From Bubalus kerabau (taxonomy: Eukaryota; Chordata; Mammalia; Artiodactyla; Bovidae): a stretch of 64,000 bases of DNA. The position numbers were made by a program, and so were the translations under genes. The first letter of the stretch is position 1, and every line of letters begins with the position of its first letter. Below are positions 11,965 through 23,985 of this stretch, piece after piece. The DNA is taken from contig NC_073630.1 of the NCBI RefSeq assembly GCF_029407905.1, positions 54,399,001 to 54,463,000 on the forward strand. The letters are read 5' to 3'. The notes under the pieces are model-generated. The model did no database searches and was not told where the DNA came from. It saw nothing but the letters and a program-made list of their open reading frames with translations.

Positions 11965-12012
11965 TTTATATGGAGTGCCTGGAGCATGGAATGAATGTTT
12001 GCTGAATTAATC
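11965..12012 (+). repeat. L2 3' end fragment
   Basis: GGAGTGCCTGGAGCATGGAA, then TGAATGTTTGCTGAATTAAT is an L2-type terminus. Confidence 0.5.
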
Positions 12013-12093
12013 ATGGAATTTTAAGAGTTGGTAAAGAGATTATCACCAGCCAATCTGGTTTTAGATTATTCATGCATCCCTCATACCCATCAT

Positions 12094-12326
12094 CAGTTCA
12101 GTTCAGCTGCTCAGTCGTGTTCGACTCTTTGCAACCCCATGAATCGCAGCACACCAGGCCTCCCTGTCCATCACCAACTCCCGGAGTTCACCCAGACTCC
12201 CGTCCATCAAGTCAGTGATGCCATCCAGCCATCTCATCCTCTGTCGTCCCCTTCTCCTCCAGCCCCCAATCCCTCCTAGCATCAGAGTCTTTTCCAATGA
12301 GTCAACTCTTCGCATGAGGTGGCCAA
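12094..12326 (-). mobile_element. BovB (RTE) 3' end, 5' truncated
   Basis: The plus strand shows CAGTTCAGTTCAGCTGCTCA, the reverse of the BovB terminal CTGAACTGAA units. It is followed by the reversed C-terminal coding part (frame 12103-12315 reads like the BovB polyprotein end, with the EAWCAAIHGVAKSRTRLS tail). Truncated at GAGGTGGCCAAA. About 230 bp of a ~3.2 kb element; no clear TSD. Confidence 0.93.
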
Positions 12327-12992
12327 ATCACTAATCTCTGCTTGAATGATTCTGGTGACAAAAAATCTAGGGGTAGCTCACTGATTTGGGGACATCTTTA
12401 ACTTAAATTTTAAGCTTTTTCTTATATTGAGCCAAAATTTGCCTTCCCAGAACTTGAATCCATTTATCCTGAATTTTTCCTTTGGAACAACACAAAATTT
12501 AAGTACTATTCCTTCTCCAAATGTACTCCAAAAGTACTTCCAGCAACTGAAATTCAGGTAGACACTCCATCATAATGGCTAGCTCTATAATGTCTCTATT
12601 TCTCTTTTTCTAGTTTATAGCCCCAGTCTTTCAAATTGTTCTGTTAGTTGGTTGCAAATCGTTTTAGCATTCTGGTTATTTTCATTTAGTGCAAAATACT
12701 TTGTCAAAAAAAAAGATGGAATTCAGGATTGGCTCCTTCAGTTTACATGTCTATATTTGTGCAGTATGAAGAACCCAAAAAATCTGTTTAAATAATTTCA
12801 GGAAACAAAAGGAGTTACAGTTTAAAGCTGCATATATTAATACCTTTTATCTGAATTATATAGAATAAATGTATGATTTGGCTAGTATATAGTATAATAT
12901 ATAGATAAAATTAATATAAGCATGCATAAAAATGAATGAAAAAATATAGAAAAATGAAATAAAAAATAATATTTGATAAAAGTAAAAGAATT
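12327..12992. other. Unique AT-rich non-coding sequence
   Basis: Nothing recognised. Confidence 0.55.
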
Positions 12993-13192
12993 TAAGTGTC
13001 TCAGTGTTAAAGAACCCACCTGCCAATTCAGGAGATTTAAGAGATGTGTGTTCAATCCGTGAGCTGTGAAAATCCCCTGGAGACAGCATGGCAGCATTCT
13101 TGTCTGGAAAATCCCATGGACAGAGGAACCTGGCAGACTCCAGTCCCTGAGGTCTCAAAGAGTCAGACATGACTGAAGCAACTAAGCACACA
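12993..13192 (+). mobile_element. Bov-tA SINE, diverged
   Basis: TGTTAAAGAACCCACCTGCC, then AAATCCCATGGACAGAGGAA, then AAGAGTCAGACATGACTGAA show the head-to-tail order of Bov-tA. The tRNA-like head (B-box region TGTTCAATCC) is degraded, so this is an older copy. Confidence 0.9.
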
Positions 13193-15997
13193 TGAAGAAG
13201 TCTCTACTTTTTCTTTCTTAATTGATTAAATATTTTGGTTTGAGTTGGTGCCTGAGATGAGTTTTCCCTTAAGATGTTCATTCATCATTCTAACATTTTT
13301 GACACTAAAAAATACATAGCTTTATATGGATAATATCAGTGGAAATAAAAGACAAACAGAAAAGCAGAAGAAAGCAAAAACTATTTTCTCAATGCAAATT
13401 ATTGACTTTAATGACTAAATATGTGCTCACACATGGACGTCAAACTAGAGCAAAAGAAGTTTGAAAGATGTGTAAAGGTTGCCCTGTCAGATATGGAGTT
13501 TCCTCAGTAAAAGCTAATGTAAAGTAAATTCTCCATGCATGTGAACTCTTTTTTAATGCCAAATTGCTGTCAGTGTCCTTTGGTGAGTCCTATTTATGAG
13601 TAGATTACAGCACTATCTCGGAAGCACTGCACATCTGCCTTTCTATGAGTGTCTACACAGAATATATGGCCTTTCCTAGAACTGGGAGATTTAATTAATT
13701 TGCTGGCAGATAATACTTTTTACGCTACATGACTTTTCCCTGACCCTGCCCAAGATTTCAATTTTCAATGTGCTTCATATATTATAAACCTATATATTCT
13801 TAATGAATGTCTTCCATATGGTAATTGTAGTGCTTGACTTTATATTTTCAAAAGCTCTAGTGCCTACAAAAATTCTTACTCTATCATACTCAGCATTGCT
13901 TTGTATGACCAAAGGAAGTTCTCAGAAAAGTTTTGCTTTTCTTAGATTCAATTCCTGAAATAATGCCCTTTTGGTATTTGGTTATACATGAGTCTTAGGC
14001 AAAATTCTTAAAACAACTTTTGTTTTAAGGTTGCTCTGTCTGTCACTGCTATTGAAGATGTATGCTATGTGCATATATGTAATTTAATATTTTAAAATTT
14101 CTTTTAATATTTTAGAAAGAGAGTAGTGATACATGGGAAATACATGTTAATCATTTAACCTTTCAAGACCTCACTTATTTCACCAAAATAAGGAATTTAG
14201 CTAACTGATCTTTAAATTATCTTCCAAATTTTTATAGAATATGGCAGACTAGGAATTTTAGAAATTAGGATTTTGGTATTGGTTTGCCAGTCAATAATAT
14301 TTAGCCTCCCGGGAAGCACGGTTTCCTCCTCTGTAAAATATGAAAACCACAGTAGTTGAGGGATGTAATCTTTAGTGTTAGCATATGTTGACCTGTTTTT
14401 CTTTCTGGAGCTTTCTCTTGAGAAGGATTCTGAGAATTTGCATTGACTCTGTGGCATGGTTGCTATGATCATGTGATCAATTAAAATTCATGTTACAAGC
14501 TTCTTAATTTCTAAGAAGGCTTCTAGTTTTAAAAAAGTTTGATGATTGTTATCATTTAAGTTTTTATACTTTTTCCGTTTTGCATGTATATACAGGTACT
14601 TTTTGTGCTTTTAAAAATATGTGAATCCAAGGAAATGTTTAATGTGCTGAGGAAGACAGGTTGAGGAGAGGACAGTCATTTAAAAGATATCTGAAGCACT
14701 TTAATGCAGAAGAGAGACAAAGGATAACTTATTCTTGGTGATTCCTGAAGGCAAGAACAAATGTTAGTAGGTATAAACGGTAGAAAATTGCTTCCTTCTA
14801 AGGAGAAATGTATTATCTTAAGAAATGTTCAACGAACTCTGTTCCATAGAATAGTCAGTATTCTGAAACCTTTATCATTGAATGTATTAGAGCTAAGGTT
14901 CCATGATAATTTCCCAAAATCATTATTAAAGAATTTCATTCATAAGATTACAAATTAGACAACACAGATTCCAACACTCATGCTCTATGATTCTATGATA
15001 ATCATGAGATGTAATAACAATAATTCTGTGCTAGAATCTGGTAACATAATTATCAAAGATTTCATTGGATTAAGAATTTTTAACATAAGTCATCTAATTT
15101 TTAACCAGTGCTACAGTGTTCTAGGGACACCCTTTTATCTTGTTAAAGCTACGCTTTTGAAGACAAAGTTGCTCATTTTCATTTTGGAAGCATCACTTCC
15201 TTTGCTTCTGGAGACATAAGTCTGTCCTCATTTTGAATGCTGTTTATTATAGTGAAACTTACTATAACGGAGTTGTAATAACTTGCAAAAGTAATTTAAT
15301 GTTTGATGGTTTTCAACTTATTAAGGTGTGGAATATAAAGCATTCACATAGAATCATAAATTATTTTCTCTGGAAAAAATTATTTTATCTGAAAATTCCT
15401 CATTTTGAAATCTAGTTAATGAAAAAAAAAGTAATTTTTCAAGGTCGTTAAGTTAGTGAGATAACTGTGATCCAGATTTTTTGAATCCCAGTTGGGGGTT
15501 ACCAAATTTATTGAAGTATCTTGCTTAAAAGTAGAGATCTGGGTGAGTTGAAGGTGACACTTTCTTTTATGTCCTTGGATGCACTGTTTATCTGGAATCA
15601 GCAGGATGAAATAGGAAAGCAAACAATTTTATTCATAAGAAACAGAAAAACACTTGGTAATGCAGCCTGCTGTGCTCTTGGAGAGGCACGGAAGTTGGCA
15701 TCCTTTTGCAAAGCTTGATATTACAAACATTCTTTGTATTCAACTAATAGTTTTTGCCAGAAGTGAAACCAGTCAAAGATAACTCCAACTTAAAGCCAGG
15801 AGCTGCCTAATAGGAACCATTCACCATCATTTGTGGCTGGGGACACCACACTGTGCAACAGCCCTAGAGTTTACAGCAAATAAAGCAGAGCAAGTTACCA
15901 TAGATTCCAATCATAAGCCTTAACCAGACTCAACCATCATTATTTAAGCTTGCCTGTCCACTCTAATCAGGACAACAGGCATCAATTAAATAAATAG
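13193..15997. other. Unique AT-rich non-coding sequence
   Basis: 2.8 kb without recognised genes. A possible MIR scrap (GGTTTCCTCCTCTGTAAAAT) lies near 14320-14342. Open frames of 60-86 codons show no domain features. Confidence 0.5.
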
Positions 15998-16058
15998 AAT
16001 ATCCTATTATAAAGAGAATTGTTAACACAGGCACATTAACTGCTTGTAATAGGATATT
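15998..16058. repeat. Short inverted repeat, 12-bp perfect arms
   Basis: AATATCCTATTA (15998-16009) and TAATAGGATATT (16047-16058) are perfect inverted arms around a 37-nt loop. The loop contains a second small inversion (GTTAA/TTAAC). Function unknown. Confidence 0.85.
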
Positions 16059-16071
16059 AGGTAATTGACAA

Positions 16072-16090
16072 GGGGTGGGGGGTGCGGGGG
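16072..16090. other. G-rich tract
   Basis: GGGGTGGGGGGTGCGGGGG. Three clear G-runs; a canonical four-run quadruplex is not present, though a two-tier one is possible. Confidence 0.6.
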
Positions 16091-18682
16091 ATGTCCTTAG
16101 ACACCATAGTGCCTATTGCTCAGGATTTCAATTCTTTGTGATCTTTCTTGAGTATGATACCATGTTAAGCCAATGTGTTTAAGTAATGAAGAAAATGCAG
16201 GAAAATATTTTTAAAACAAAGAAATGTAGATTTAATTTAGAAGTTGTGCCACTTTTGTGAGGCTAATGGAAAACTTGGCCATAATGCTAAAGGTTTACTG
16301 ATTTCTGAATTTATAATTCAGAATTAAAAAGTGAGATTGGAAGACTGGTGGTTTTCCAACGGTGTTTTGAACCACCTATTTAAAATTTTTTTTTTTTTTC
16401 TGATAAGCACCATACTATCAATGACATTTTTGTTATTTCTGAACTGCTTATCAATAAGACATTTTATATTATATGTCTTTTAATATGTGACTTAAATAGG
16501 TTTTACATAATAAGTATCTTTTAGTATATATCCATAACACCTTTTCTTCCAGGGAGCTAAATTTCTAATCTTATCATGAAAATCAATGGAAAGGTAACTT
16601 TCAGCTTATCCATTAATGTTCTTTACTGAAAACTCTGCTGGATCATATTAGGTTACAGGAAAATATCCAAATAGTGTACACGTCAATAGGAATGAGGAAT
16701 CAAATCATTTGGAGATGTTTAGTCATGCTTGAACTTAAGAATTAAGTGTGGTTTTGACTCTGAGACTGAGAATATATGCTGAACTGTGATGAGTAGACGG
16801 TTGTTCTATGAGAAAGTAAAGACAGGGAAGATAAAACTAGGCAGAGCAAAGTACATGTGCATGGAAAGAATAAGTGAAGTAGGGGGTTACAGTTTTTTAA
16901 ATATGTTTATATTTTAGTTAGTTTGTTGTGTGACAAGACTAGCAGGTAGACTGGGAAGGCGGGAAAGTAAGTGAAGGAGGAAGGAAATTCATCATATCCT
17001 GCCAGGCCTGCTCTAGAGGTTCCCTTCTTAGGTGTCTCATATATTTAACTGGGTCTATAATCTCTTCTTGTATTTCCAGAATATATTTCAGGGATATATG
17101 AGTGCTATGTAAATAAATCAACATATCAAAAAAAAATATCAAAGAATACACAATCTGTTTATGACCAATCAGTTTGCCTTAATAGTGGTATCAGGCTATT
17201 ATATATCACAGAAGAAATACATCCTTGAATGAGTAAATTTGCAATTCATTGCTTTGGGATTTAAAGAATAACTTTAGAAAATGCAATATATTTTATGTAA
17301 TAAGATTGTCCTTTTGACAAGCCTCTTTTATTTTTAAGGAGTTTTGTGTAAGTTATGAGGAGAAAAATCTTTATGTATTTTTGTCTAAGCACTTTAAGTC
17401 AAAATTATAAATATTTATAATTTTAATGAGAGGTTCTTTAAATTTCTTAGTGCTTTGCAAGTTTCCAAAGTTCCACACACATGATTTCATATAATCTCAT
17501 AATAACACTTTATTATTCTCCTACTCCTATATTTTTCTTTGTATTTACTCCTGTAATTTGAGAGAATTTTAATATTTATCTAATTTAATCAATAAAAGTA
17601 GACCAATAATTTCATATAATAAAGCATTGGTATAATTAAAATAGTGACTGGCAAAAGCCAAAATTCAGATCATCTCCTTACCAATTTTAAGAATAATTCT
17701 TTTAAGGAAATAAAAAGTACATTGAACAGATAAACATAAAAGTATTTTGCTATGTATGTAATAATATATTTTTCCAAGTGTGTATGTATTTGTTAGCTAT
17801 TTTATTTTAATGTAACCAATAAATAAATATAACAGTAAAGAATATATCAATTGTTTAAATGTTTGCTGTACTTTACAATGGGATCATGCTGCTTATTGTC
17901 TCAATAGTGTGAGACTCAGGCACTAGATTAGCAAAATTAGATGGTTGAGAAAATTTAAGAAAGTAATGAATCATCTATGACTATATAAGCAACGCTATCA
18001 CTTTCCAAAAATGTCATTTATTAGACATTGCAGTGATGCTATAATATATGTTTAGCTTTTACCTCCAATTGTAGTTTATTTATGAGATTCAACAATGAGA
18101 ATGACAGTGTTTTAAAATTTGCTCATAAATTGAGAGACACTAAAAGCAGCATTTTAGCAATATAAAGGTTTTTTAAGCCAAGGATTTATTATAAATAGCT
18201 GTGAGATTTCAGAGTAGTTTACTCTAAGGAAATTTGTTGTATAAAAGCACCATTACTAATTAAAATGATTAACTTTTTTCAGGACCCTCATAAAGTCCAA
18301 ATGTCAAAGATATAAATAATTGCTCTTATTAGACAAGTTATATATTTTCAGGAAAAAATAGTATTAAACATCAAATTGCTCCTTGCTGAGAATTTAGGGG
18401 GGAAATAAAAGCATAAATGATATTTATTAAGTGTTGTGGAGTATACTTTGGCCTGGCTATAGTTTATATGAAAGAACGTTTTTTGTACTTGCATGAAAAT
18501 TATATTTATAAGTAAAATGCATATATTACATATTCTTCCAGAAGTCTTAAGGCATTAAATCTGTGTTCAAGTGATCGTGGGTTACTTGCCAGGCCTAGTA
18601 CCCTGGCACATTGGGAATTTGTTGACAATGAAATTTTAGATACTTAAACTGCAAATGAAAGATCTTTTTTTCTGAGATAGAT
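16091..18682. other. Unique AT-rich non-coding sequence
   Basis: 2.6 kb, no gene recognised. A weak reverse MIR resemblance (ATAATCTCATAATAACACTT) lies near 17450-17525. Confidence 0.5.
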
Positions 18683-18724
18683 TACAGTGCAAAACAATGT
18701 ATGCATTCATCTACTTTAGTAAGT

Positions 18725-20396
18725 GGTCAGTCAGTCAGTTCAGTCACTCAGTCTTGTCCAACTCTTTGCAACCCCATGAATCGCAGCATGCCAGGCTTCC
18801 CTGTCCATCACCAACTCCTGGAGTTCACCCAAACTCATGTGCATCGAGTCGGTGATCCATCCAGCAATCTCATCCTCTGTCATCACCTACTCCTCCTGCC
18901 CCCAATCCCTCCCAGCATCAGAGTCTTTTCCAATGAGTCAACTCTTCGCATGAGGTGGCCAAAGTGTTGGAGTTTCAACCTCGACATCAGTCCTTCCAAT
19001 GAACACCCAGGACTGATCTCCTTTAGGATGGACTGGTTGGATCTCCTTGCAGTCCAAGGGACTCTCAAGAGTCTTCTCCAACACCACAGTTCAAAACCAT
19101 CAATTCTTTGGCACTCAGCTTTCTTCACAGTCCAACTCTCGCATCCATACATGACCACTGGAAAAACCATAGCCTTGACTAGATGGACCTTTGTTGGCAA
19201 AGTAATGTCTCTGCTTTTCAATATGCTATCTAGGTTGGTCATAACTTTCCTTCCAAGGAGTAAGCGTCTTTTAATTTCATGGCTGCAATCACCATCTAAA
19301 GTGATTTTGGAGCCTAAAAAAATTAAGTCTGACACTGTTTCTACTGTTTCCCCATCTATTTCCCATGAAGTGATGGGACCAGATGCCATGATCTTAGTTT
19401 TCTGAATGTTGGGCTTTAGGCCAACTTTTTCACTCTTCTCTTTCACTTTCATCAAGAGGCTTTTTAGTTCTTCTTCACTTTCTGCCATAAGGGGGGTGTC
19501 ATCTGAATATTCGAGGTTATTGATATATCTCCTGGCAATCTTGATTCCAGCTTGTGCTTCTTCCATCCCAGCATTTCTCATGATGTACTCTGCATATAAG
19601 CTAAATAAGCAGGGTGACAATATACAGACTTGACGTACCCCTTCCCCTATTTGGAACCAGTCTGTTGTTCCATGTCCAGTTCTAACTGTTGCTTCCTGAC
19701 CTGCATATAGGTTTCTCAAGAGGCAGGTCAGGTGGTCTGGTATTCCCATCTCTTTCAGAATTTTCCACAGGTTACTGTGATCCACACAGTCAAAGGCTTT
19801 GGCATAGTCAATAAAGCAGAAATAGATGTTTTGCTGGAACTCTCTTGCTTTTTCCATGATCCAGCAGATGTTGGCAATTTGATCTCTGGTTCCTCTGCCT
19901 TTTCTAAAACCAGCTTGAACATCTGGAAGTTCACACAATTCACGTATTGCTGAAGCCTGGCTTGGAGAATTTTGAGCATTACTTTACTAGCATGTGAGAT
20001 GAGTGCATTATTCAGGAGTCTGAGCATTCTTTGGCATTGCCTTTCTTTGGGATTGGAATGAAAACGGACCTTTTCCAGTCCTGTGGCCACTGCTGAGTTT
20101 TCCAAATTTGCTGGTATATTGAGTGCAGTCTTTCACAGCATCATCTTTCAGGATTTGAAATAGTTCCACTGGAATTCCATCACCTCCACTAGCTTTGTTC
20201 ATAGTGATCCTTTCTAAAGCCCACTTGACTTCACATTCCAGGATGTCTATCTCTAGGTGAGTGATCACAGCATCATGATTATCTAGGTCATGAAGCTCTT
20301 TTTTGTACAGTTTTTCTGTGTATTCTTGCCACCTCTTCTTAATATCTTCTGTTTCTATTAAGTCCATACCATTTCTGTCCTTTATCGAGCCCATCT
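18725..20396 (-). mobile_element. BovB (RTE) LINE, 5' truncated, 1.7 kb
   Basis: Starts on the plus strand with the reversed BovB tail (TCAGTCAGTTCAGTCACTCA). It runs continuously back through the reverse-transcriptase domain to CTTTATCGAGCCCATCTT, i.e. the second half of the ~3.2 kb element. The flanks share a long, diverged match: TTACAGTGCAAA..GTATG..TTCA.CTA..TTAGT.AG at about 18682-18723 and again at 20397-20434. This is most simply an unusually long (~40 bp) target-site duplication, possibly diverged because the insertion is old. Confidence 0.93.
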
Positions 20397-20406
20397 TACA
20401 GTGCAA
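18883..20406 (-). pseudogene. BovB reverse transcriptase, broken
   Basis: The main open stretch (18883-19938, 351 codons) covers the RT fingers/palm, thumb and C-terminal part. The first catalytic aspartate is in FIDYAKAFDC (residue 44). The second box reads YSDD (145-148 region) where BovB has YADD, and the conserved RQGC before it reads RQVC, so the enzyme would be impaired. A nonsense codon (TGA, 18883) removes the last ~50 residues after GGRRSR. Upstream coding continues in other frames (19755-20105, 20008-20406), so at least two frameshifts separate the fragments. Members of this family prime reverse transcription at a nicked target site using the APE-type endonuclease encoded in the missing 5' half. 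Not a host gene. Confidence 0.92.
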
Positions 20407-20422
20407 AGAAGTATGTCTTCAA

Positions 20423-20514
20423 CTATTTTAGTGAGTTGTTAATATTTCTCCCTTTTACTTTGAATCTATTTTAGTGAGTTGTTATTTACTTATTTCTCCC
20501 TTTTACTTTGAATC
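20423..20514. repeat. Tandem duplication, ~45-bp unit x2
   Basis: CTATTTTAGTGAGTTGTT..ATTTCTCCCTTTTACTTTGAAT occurs at 20423-20465 and again at 20466-20514 with a small internal difference (AAT versus ATTTACTT). The first unit overlaps the right-hand TSD of the adjacent BovB. Confidence 0.9.
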
Positions 20515-20717
20515 AAGAATTGAGAGCTTCCATTTTATTTAGCACAGTCCTAATTGACAGGGAACAGAGACTTAATGAGTGATTGACTGGCAGAGCAAAG
20601 TACTTACACTGACTTGTCATCTATTAAATTTTTGTATTCAGTCTAACCAGTCTTTCTTATATTTTCTCACCTGTAAGACAATAACATAGTAACATACATC
20701 AAGCTCCCAATAGCTCA
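20515..20717. other. Unique spacer between two BovB copies
   Basis: No feature recognised except the left TSD of the next element at its end. Confidence 0.5.
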
Positions 20718-21335
20718 GTTGTGTTCAGTTCAGTTCAGTTGCTCAGTCGTGTCCAACTCTTTGTGATCCCATGAACTGCAGCACACCAGGCCTCCCTTTC
20801 CATCACCAACTCCCAGAGTCCACCCAAACCCATGTCCATTGAGCTGGTGATGCCATCCAACCATCGAATCCTCTGTCGTCCCCTTCTCCTCCTGCCCTCA
20901 ATCTTTCCCAGCATCAAGGTCTTTTCCAATGAGTCAGCTCTTTGCATCAGGTGGCCAAAGTATTAGAGTTTCAGCTTCAGCATCAGCCCTACCAATGAAC
21001 ACCCAGGACTGATCTCCTTTAGAATGGACTGGTTGGATCTCCTTGCAGTCCAAGGGACTCTCAAGAGTCTTCTCTAACACCACAGTTCAAAAGCATCAAT
21101 TCTTCTGCGTTCAGCTTTCTTTATAGTCCAACTCTCACATCCATACATGACCACTGGAAAAACCATAACCTTGACTAGGTGGACCTTTGTTGGCAAAGTA
21201 ATGTCTATGCTTTTTAATATGCTAAGTTGGTCATTACTTTCCTTCCAAGGAGTAAGCGTCTTTTAATTTCATGGCTGCAGTCACCATCTGCCGTGATTTT
21301 GGAGCCCAGAAAAATAAAGTCAGCCACTGTTTCCA
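20718..21335 (-). mobile_element. BovB 3' end, 5' truncated, perfect 10-bp TSD
   Basis: Reversed BovB tail (TCAGTTCAGTTCAGTTGCTC) and C-terminal coding region back to GTCAGCCACTGTTTCCA. CAATAGCTCA flanks it at 20708-20717 and 21336-21345. A small deletion (TTTTTAATATGCTAAGTTGG) shortens one segment. Coding frame is interrupted. Confidence 0.95.
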
Positions 21336-21483
21336 CAATAGCTCATGTAGGCATTATATCCTGCTGATGGTTTCCAACAGAAAGGGAAGGGTAAAGGAGG
21401 AAGGAAAGAAACAGTTTCTACTGTCTTACAAAAGGGTCACTGCATGTGGAGATGCTGCATCCAAGCAGAGAGGGCATTAGCAT

Positions 21484-21691
21484 TGTTGTTGTTTAGTTAC
21501 TAAGTCGTGTCTGATTCTTTGCAACCCCGTGGACTCTAGCCCACCAGGTTCTTCAGTTCATGGAATTTCCCAGGCAAGAATAGTGGAGTGGGTTGCCATT
21601 TCTTTCTTCAGGTATCTTCCCAAACCTGGGACTGAACCCTGGTCTCTTGTTTGCCAGTAGACTCCTTACTACTGAGTCATCTGGGAAGCCC
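21484..21691 (-). mobile_element. Bov-tA SINE, minus strand
   Basis: GTTGTTGTTTAGTTACTAAG through to CTGAGTCATCTGGGAAGCCC is a near-complete Bov-tA in reverse, including the tRNA-like head. The TTG repeats at the left are the reversed 3' tail. Confidence 0.94.
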
Positions 21692-23290
21692 GATAGAGAG
21701 CAAAGAGTATGGATATGATACAGCATAATATAGCACTTCACGGTAAAAAATGAAATTAAATGTTGGTAGACTTAAAGAAATGCTCTTAGGAGTGAATTGG
21801 AAAATGAGAATTGGCTGCAGCTAAGAGATGAAACAGGGAACTGTGCAGACACTAGGAAGCCAGGCAGTTTATTAATGAGCAGAATGCTCCCTGTAGCACT
21901 ACTTCCTACTGCTAACTGTAGGTGGATCTCCTTAGACATAGACACTTTGGGCCATAATTTTCTAGAAAATTCTTACATGGCTGGTCACAGTAAAAATATG
22001 GTGAAGAAATTTTAAGTTTAATGCCAAATGTTAGAGGAACAATCCTTGCACATATGATTGTTTATTGAAGGATAAAAGAAGATGAATCAGGTGTAGAAAA
22101 TGTTTGGTTACAAAAAATTTGCAAATAGAGATGAACAGAGAAAGTATAAACATGAGACTGAAAATTAGGTGAGAGCTCTTCATTCTGGAAGAAGAGTTAA
22201 TTAAAGTATCATTTCTCTTTCTGTGCATTTTATTTTCTGTCTCAGAATTTTCTGGTTGTTATTGTTGAAAATCAATTTTGGATGCTAATGGGGCCTCCTT
22301 CACTTTTCATGTGAATTTCTGTTATAGTCACATGATTTTTACACAATGTAAAATGAGAAAATAATAAGTAGGACAATATATGAGGCCAAAAGTATCTCTA
22401 CTGATTTGAAGGGAAAGAAAATTTATTTTTAAATGTTTTAATCTGAGCAAACTGAGTTAGATCTCATTTTGATATGGAAAAATTTAATGAGTTGATTCTG
22501 TTAAAGAGTCTAGATGACTAAAATATATAAATTAAGAAAAGAATAAGCCAGAGTTGTTATTTTACATTGAAATGAAAATATATAAATTTATAAGTGTTGT
22601 AGGTGGACTACTGTCTCTCAAAGGTCTTTGCTTGCCATATGAAGAATACAGTCATTTATCGTTTCTTGGGAACATTTATAAAATATTTACTATATTCTTA
22701 ATAACACTTTTAAATTAATACATTTTCATTCATATTTTATCCTTCAAAAATGATTTAAAGTGGCTTGTAAAATGCATTATAAAGCCTTGACAACTTGTCA
22801 TAGTTTTATTATGATCTTATTATGATTGAAACATATCTAAGTCTATCAAAACCACAGCTCCCTCCACCTCCTCCACTTATTGTTCTTGTTATTTGAAAAT
22901 GTCATCTTGGTGACTGCTCATCTCACATGAGTTTTGTCAATTGGCATGAACCATGCTGGCATAAAACTTATCTGTTGGTCTCTTGACCTGGTACCATCCA
23001 TTGGTACCATCCAACCTGGTACCATCTCATTGTTTTTACTGCCATCCTCCTGCCACAAAGAGAACCAAACCAACTCATCTGTATTGCTGATATGAAGAAG
23101 CTGTCTGCTGCTGCCTTGTTCAAACAGAACATGCCCATAGAGTGTTGTTATTTTACATTTCATTTTAATAACTTCAGAGCATTTCCTGTGACCTAACTAA
23201 TCTCTCTCACTCACCACTCTACCCACAGAGTAATGTTGGCAATCTACGTTTCCCTTTTCTTAATCAATACTCCACAATTATTCAGTGCAA
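21692..23290. other. Unique AT-rich non-coding sequence
   Basis: 1.6 kb, no gene recognised. A short direct repetition of GGTACCATCCA-type units (three copies) sits at about 22988-23028. Confidence 0.5.
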
Positions 23291-23309
23291 CTCTTCTGAA
23301 CTTTATATT

Positions 23310-23513
23310 GAAAATGAAAGTGTCAGTTGCTCTATCGTGTCTGAATCTGTGACCTCATGGACTTTAGCCTGCCAAGCTCCTCTATCCATGTGATTTTCCA
23401 GGCAAGAATTTTGGAGTGGGTTGCCATTCCCTTCTCCAGGGGATCTTTCTGACCCATGGATCAAACCTGGGTCTCCCACATTACAGGCAGATTCTTTACC
23501 ATCTGAGCCACTC
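23310..23513 (-). mobile_element. Bov-tA SINE, minus strand, 19-bp TSD
   Basis: Reversed Bov-tA from GAAAGTGTCAGTTGCTC to TTTACCATCTGAGCCACTC. Flanked by CTCTTCTGAACTTTATATT (23291-23309) and CTCTTCTGAGCTTTATATT (23514-23532), one mismatch. The right TSD was later used as the target of the BovB block that follows. Confidence 0.94.
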
Positions 23514-23535
23514 CTCTTCTGAGCTTTATATTAAG

Positions 23536-23964
23536 TTCAGTTGCTCAGTCATACATACCAGGCTTCCCTGTCCATCACCAATTCCCAGAGTTTACTCAAA
23601 CTCATAGCCATTGAGTTGGTGATGCCATCCAACCATCTCATCCTCTGTCATCCCGTTCTCCTCCCACCTTCAATCTTTCCCAGCATCAGGGCCTTTTCTA
23701 ATGAGTCAGTTCTTCCTATAAGGTGGCCAAAGTATTGGAGTTTCAGTATCAGTCCTTGTAATGAATATTCATGATTGATTTGTTTTGGGATTGACTGGTT
23801 AGATCTCCTTGCAGTCCAAGGGACTCTCAAGAGTTTTCTCCAACACCATAGTTCAACACCATCAATTCTTTGTCATTCAGCCTTCTTTATGGTCCAGCTC
23901 TAACATCATACATGACTCCTGAAAAAACCATAGTTTGGACTAGACAAACCTTTGTCAGGAAAAG
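23536..23964 (-). mobile_element. BovB 3' end fragment, first of a tandem pair
   Basis: Reversed BovB tail (TTCAGTTGCTCAGTCATAC) with a ~30-bp deletion near the tail, then C-terminal coding sequence to AGACAAACCTTTGTCAGGAA. Diverged and not translatable. Together with 23986-24299 it is flanked by one TSD pair (see next entry). Confidence 0.92.
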
Positions 23965-23985
23965 ATTTACTAGTAATTTAGTAAA

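Noticed and set aside
18701..19405. 234-codon plus-strand frame
   Set aside because: Antisense shadow of the BovB reverse transcriptase on the minus strand.
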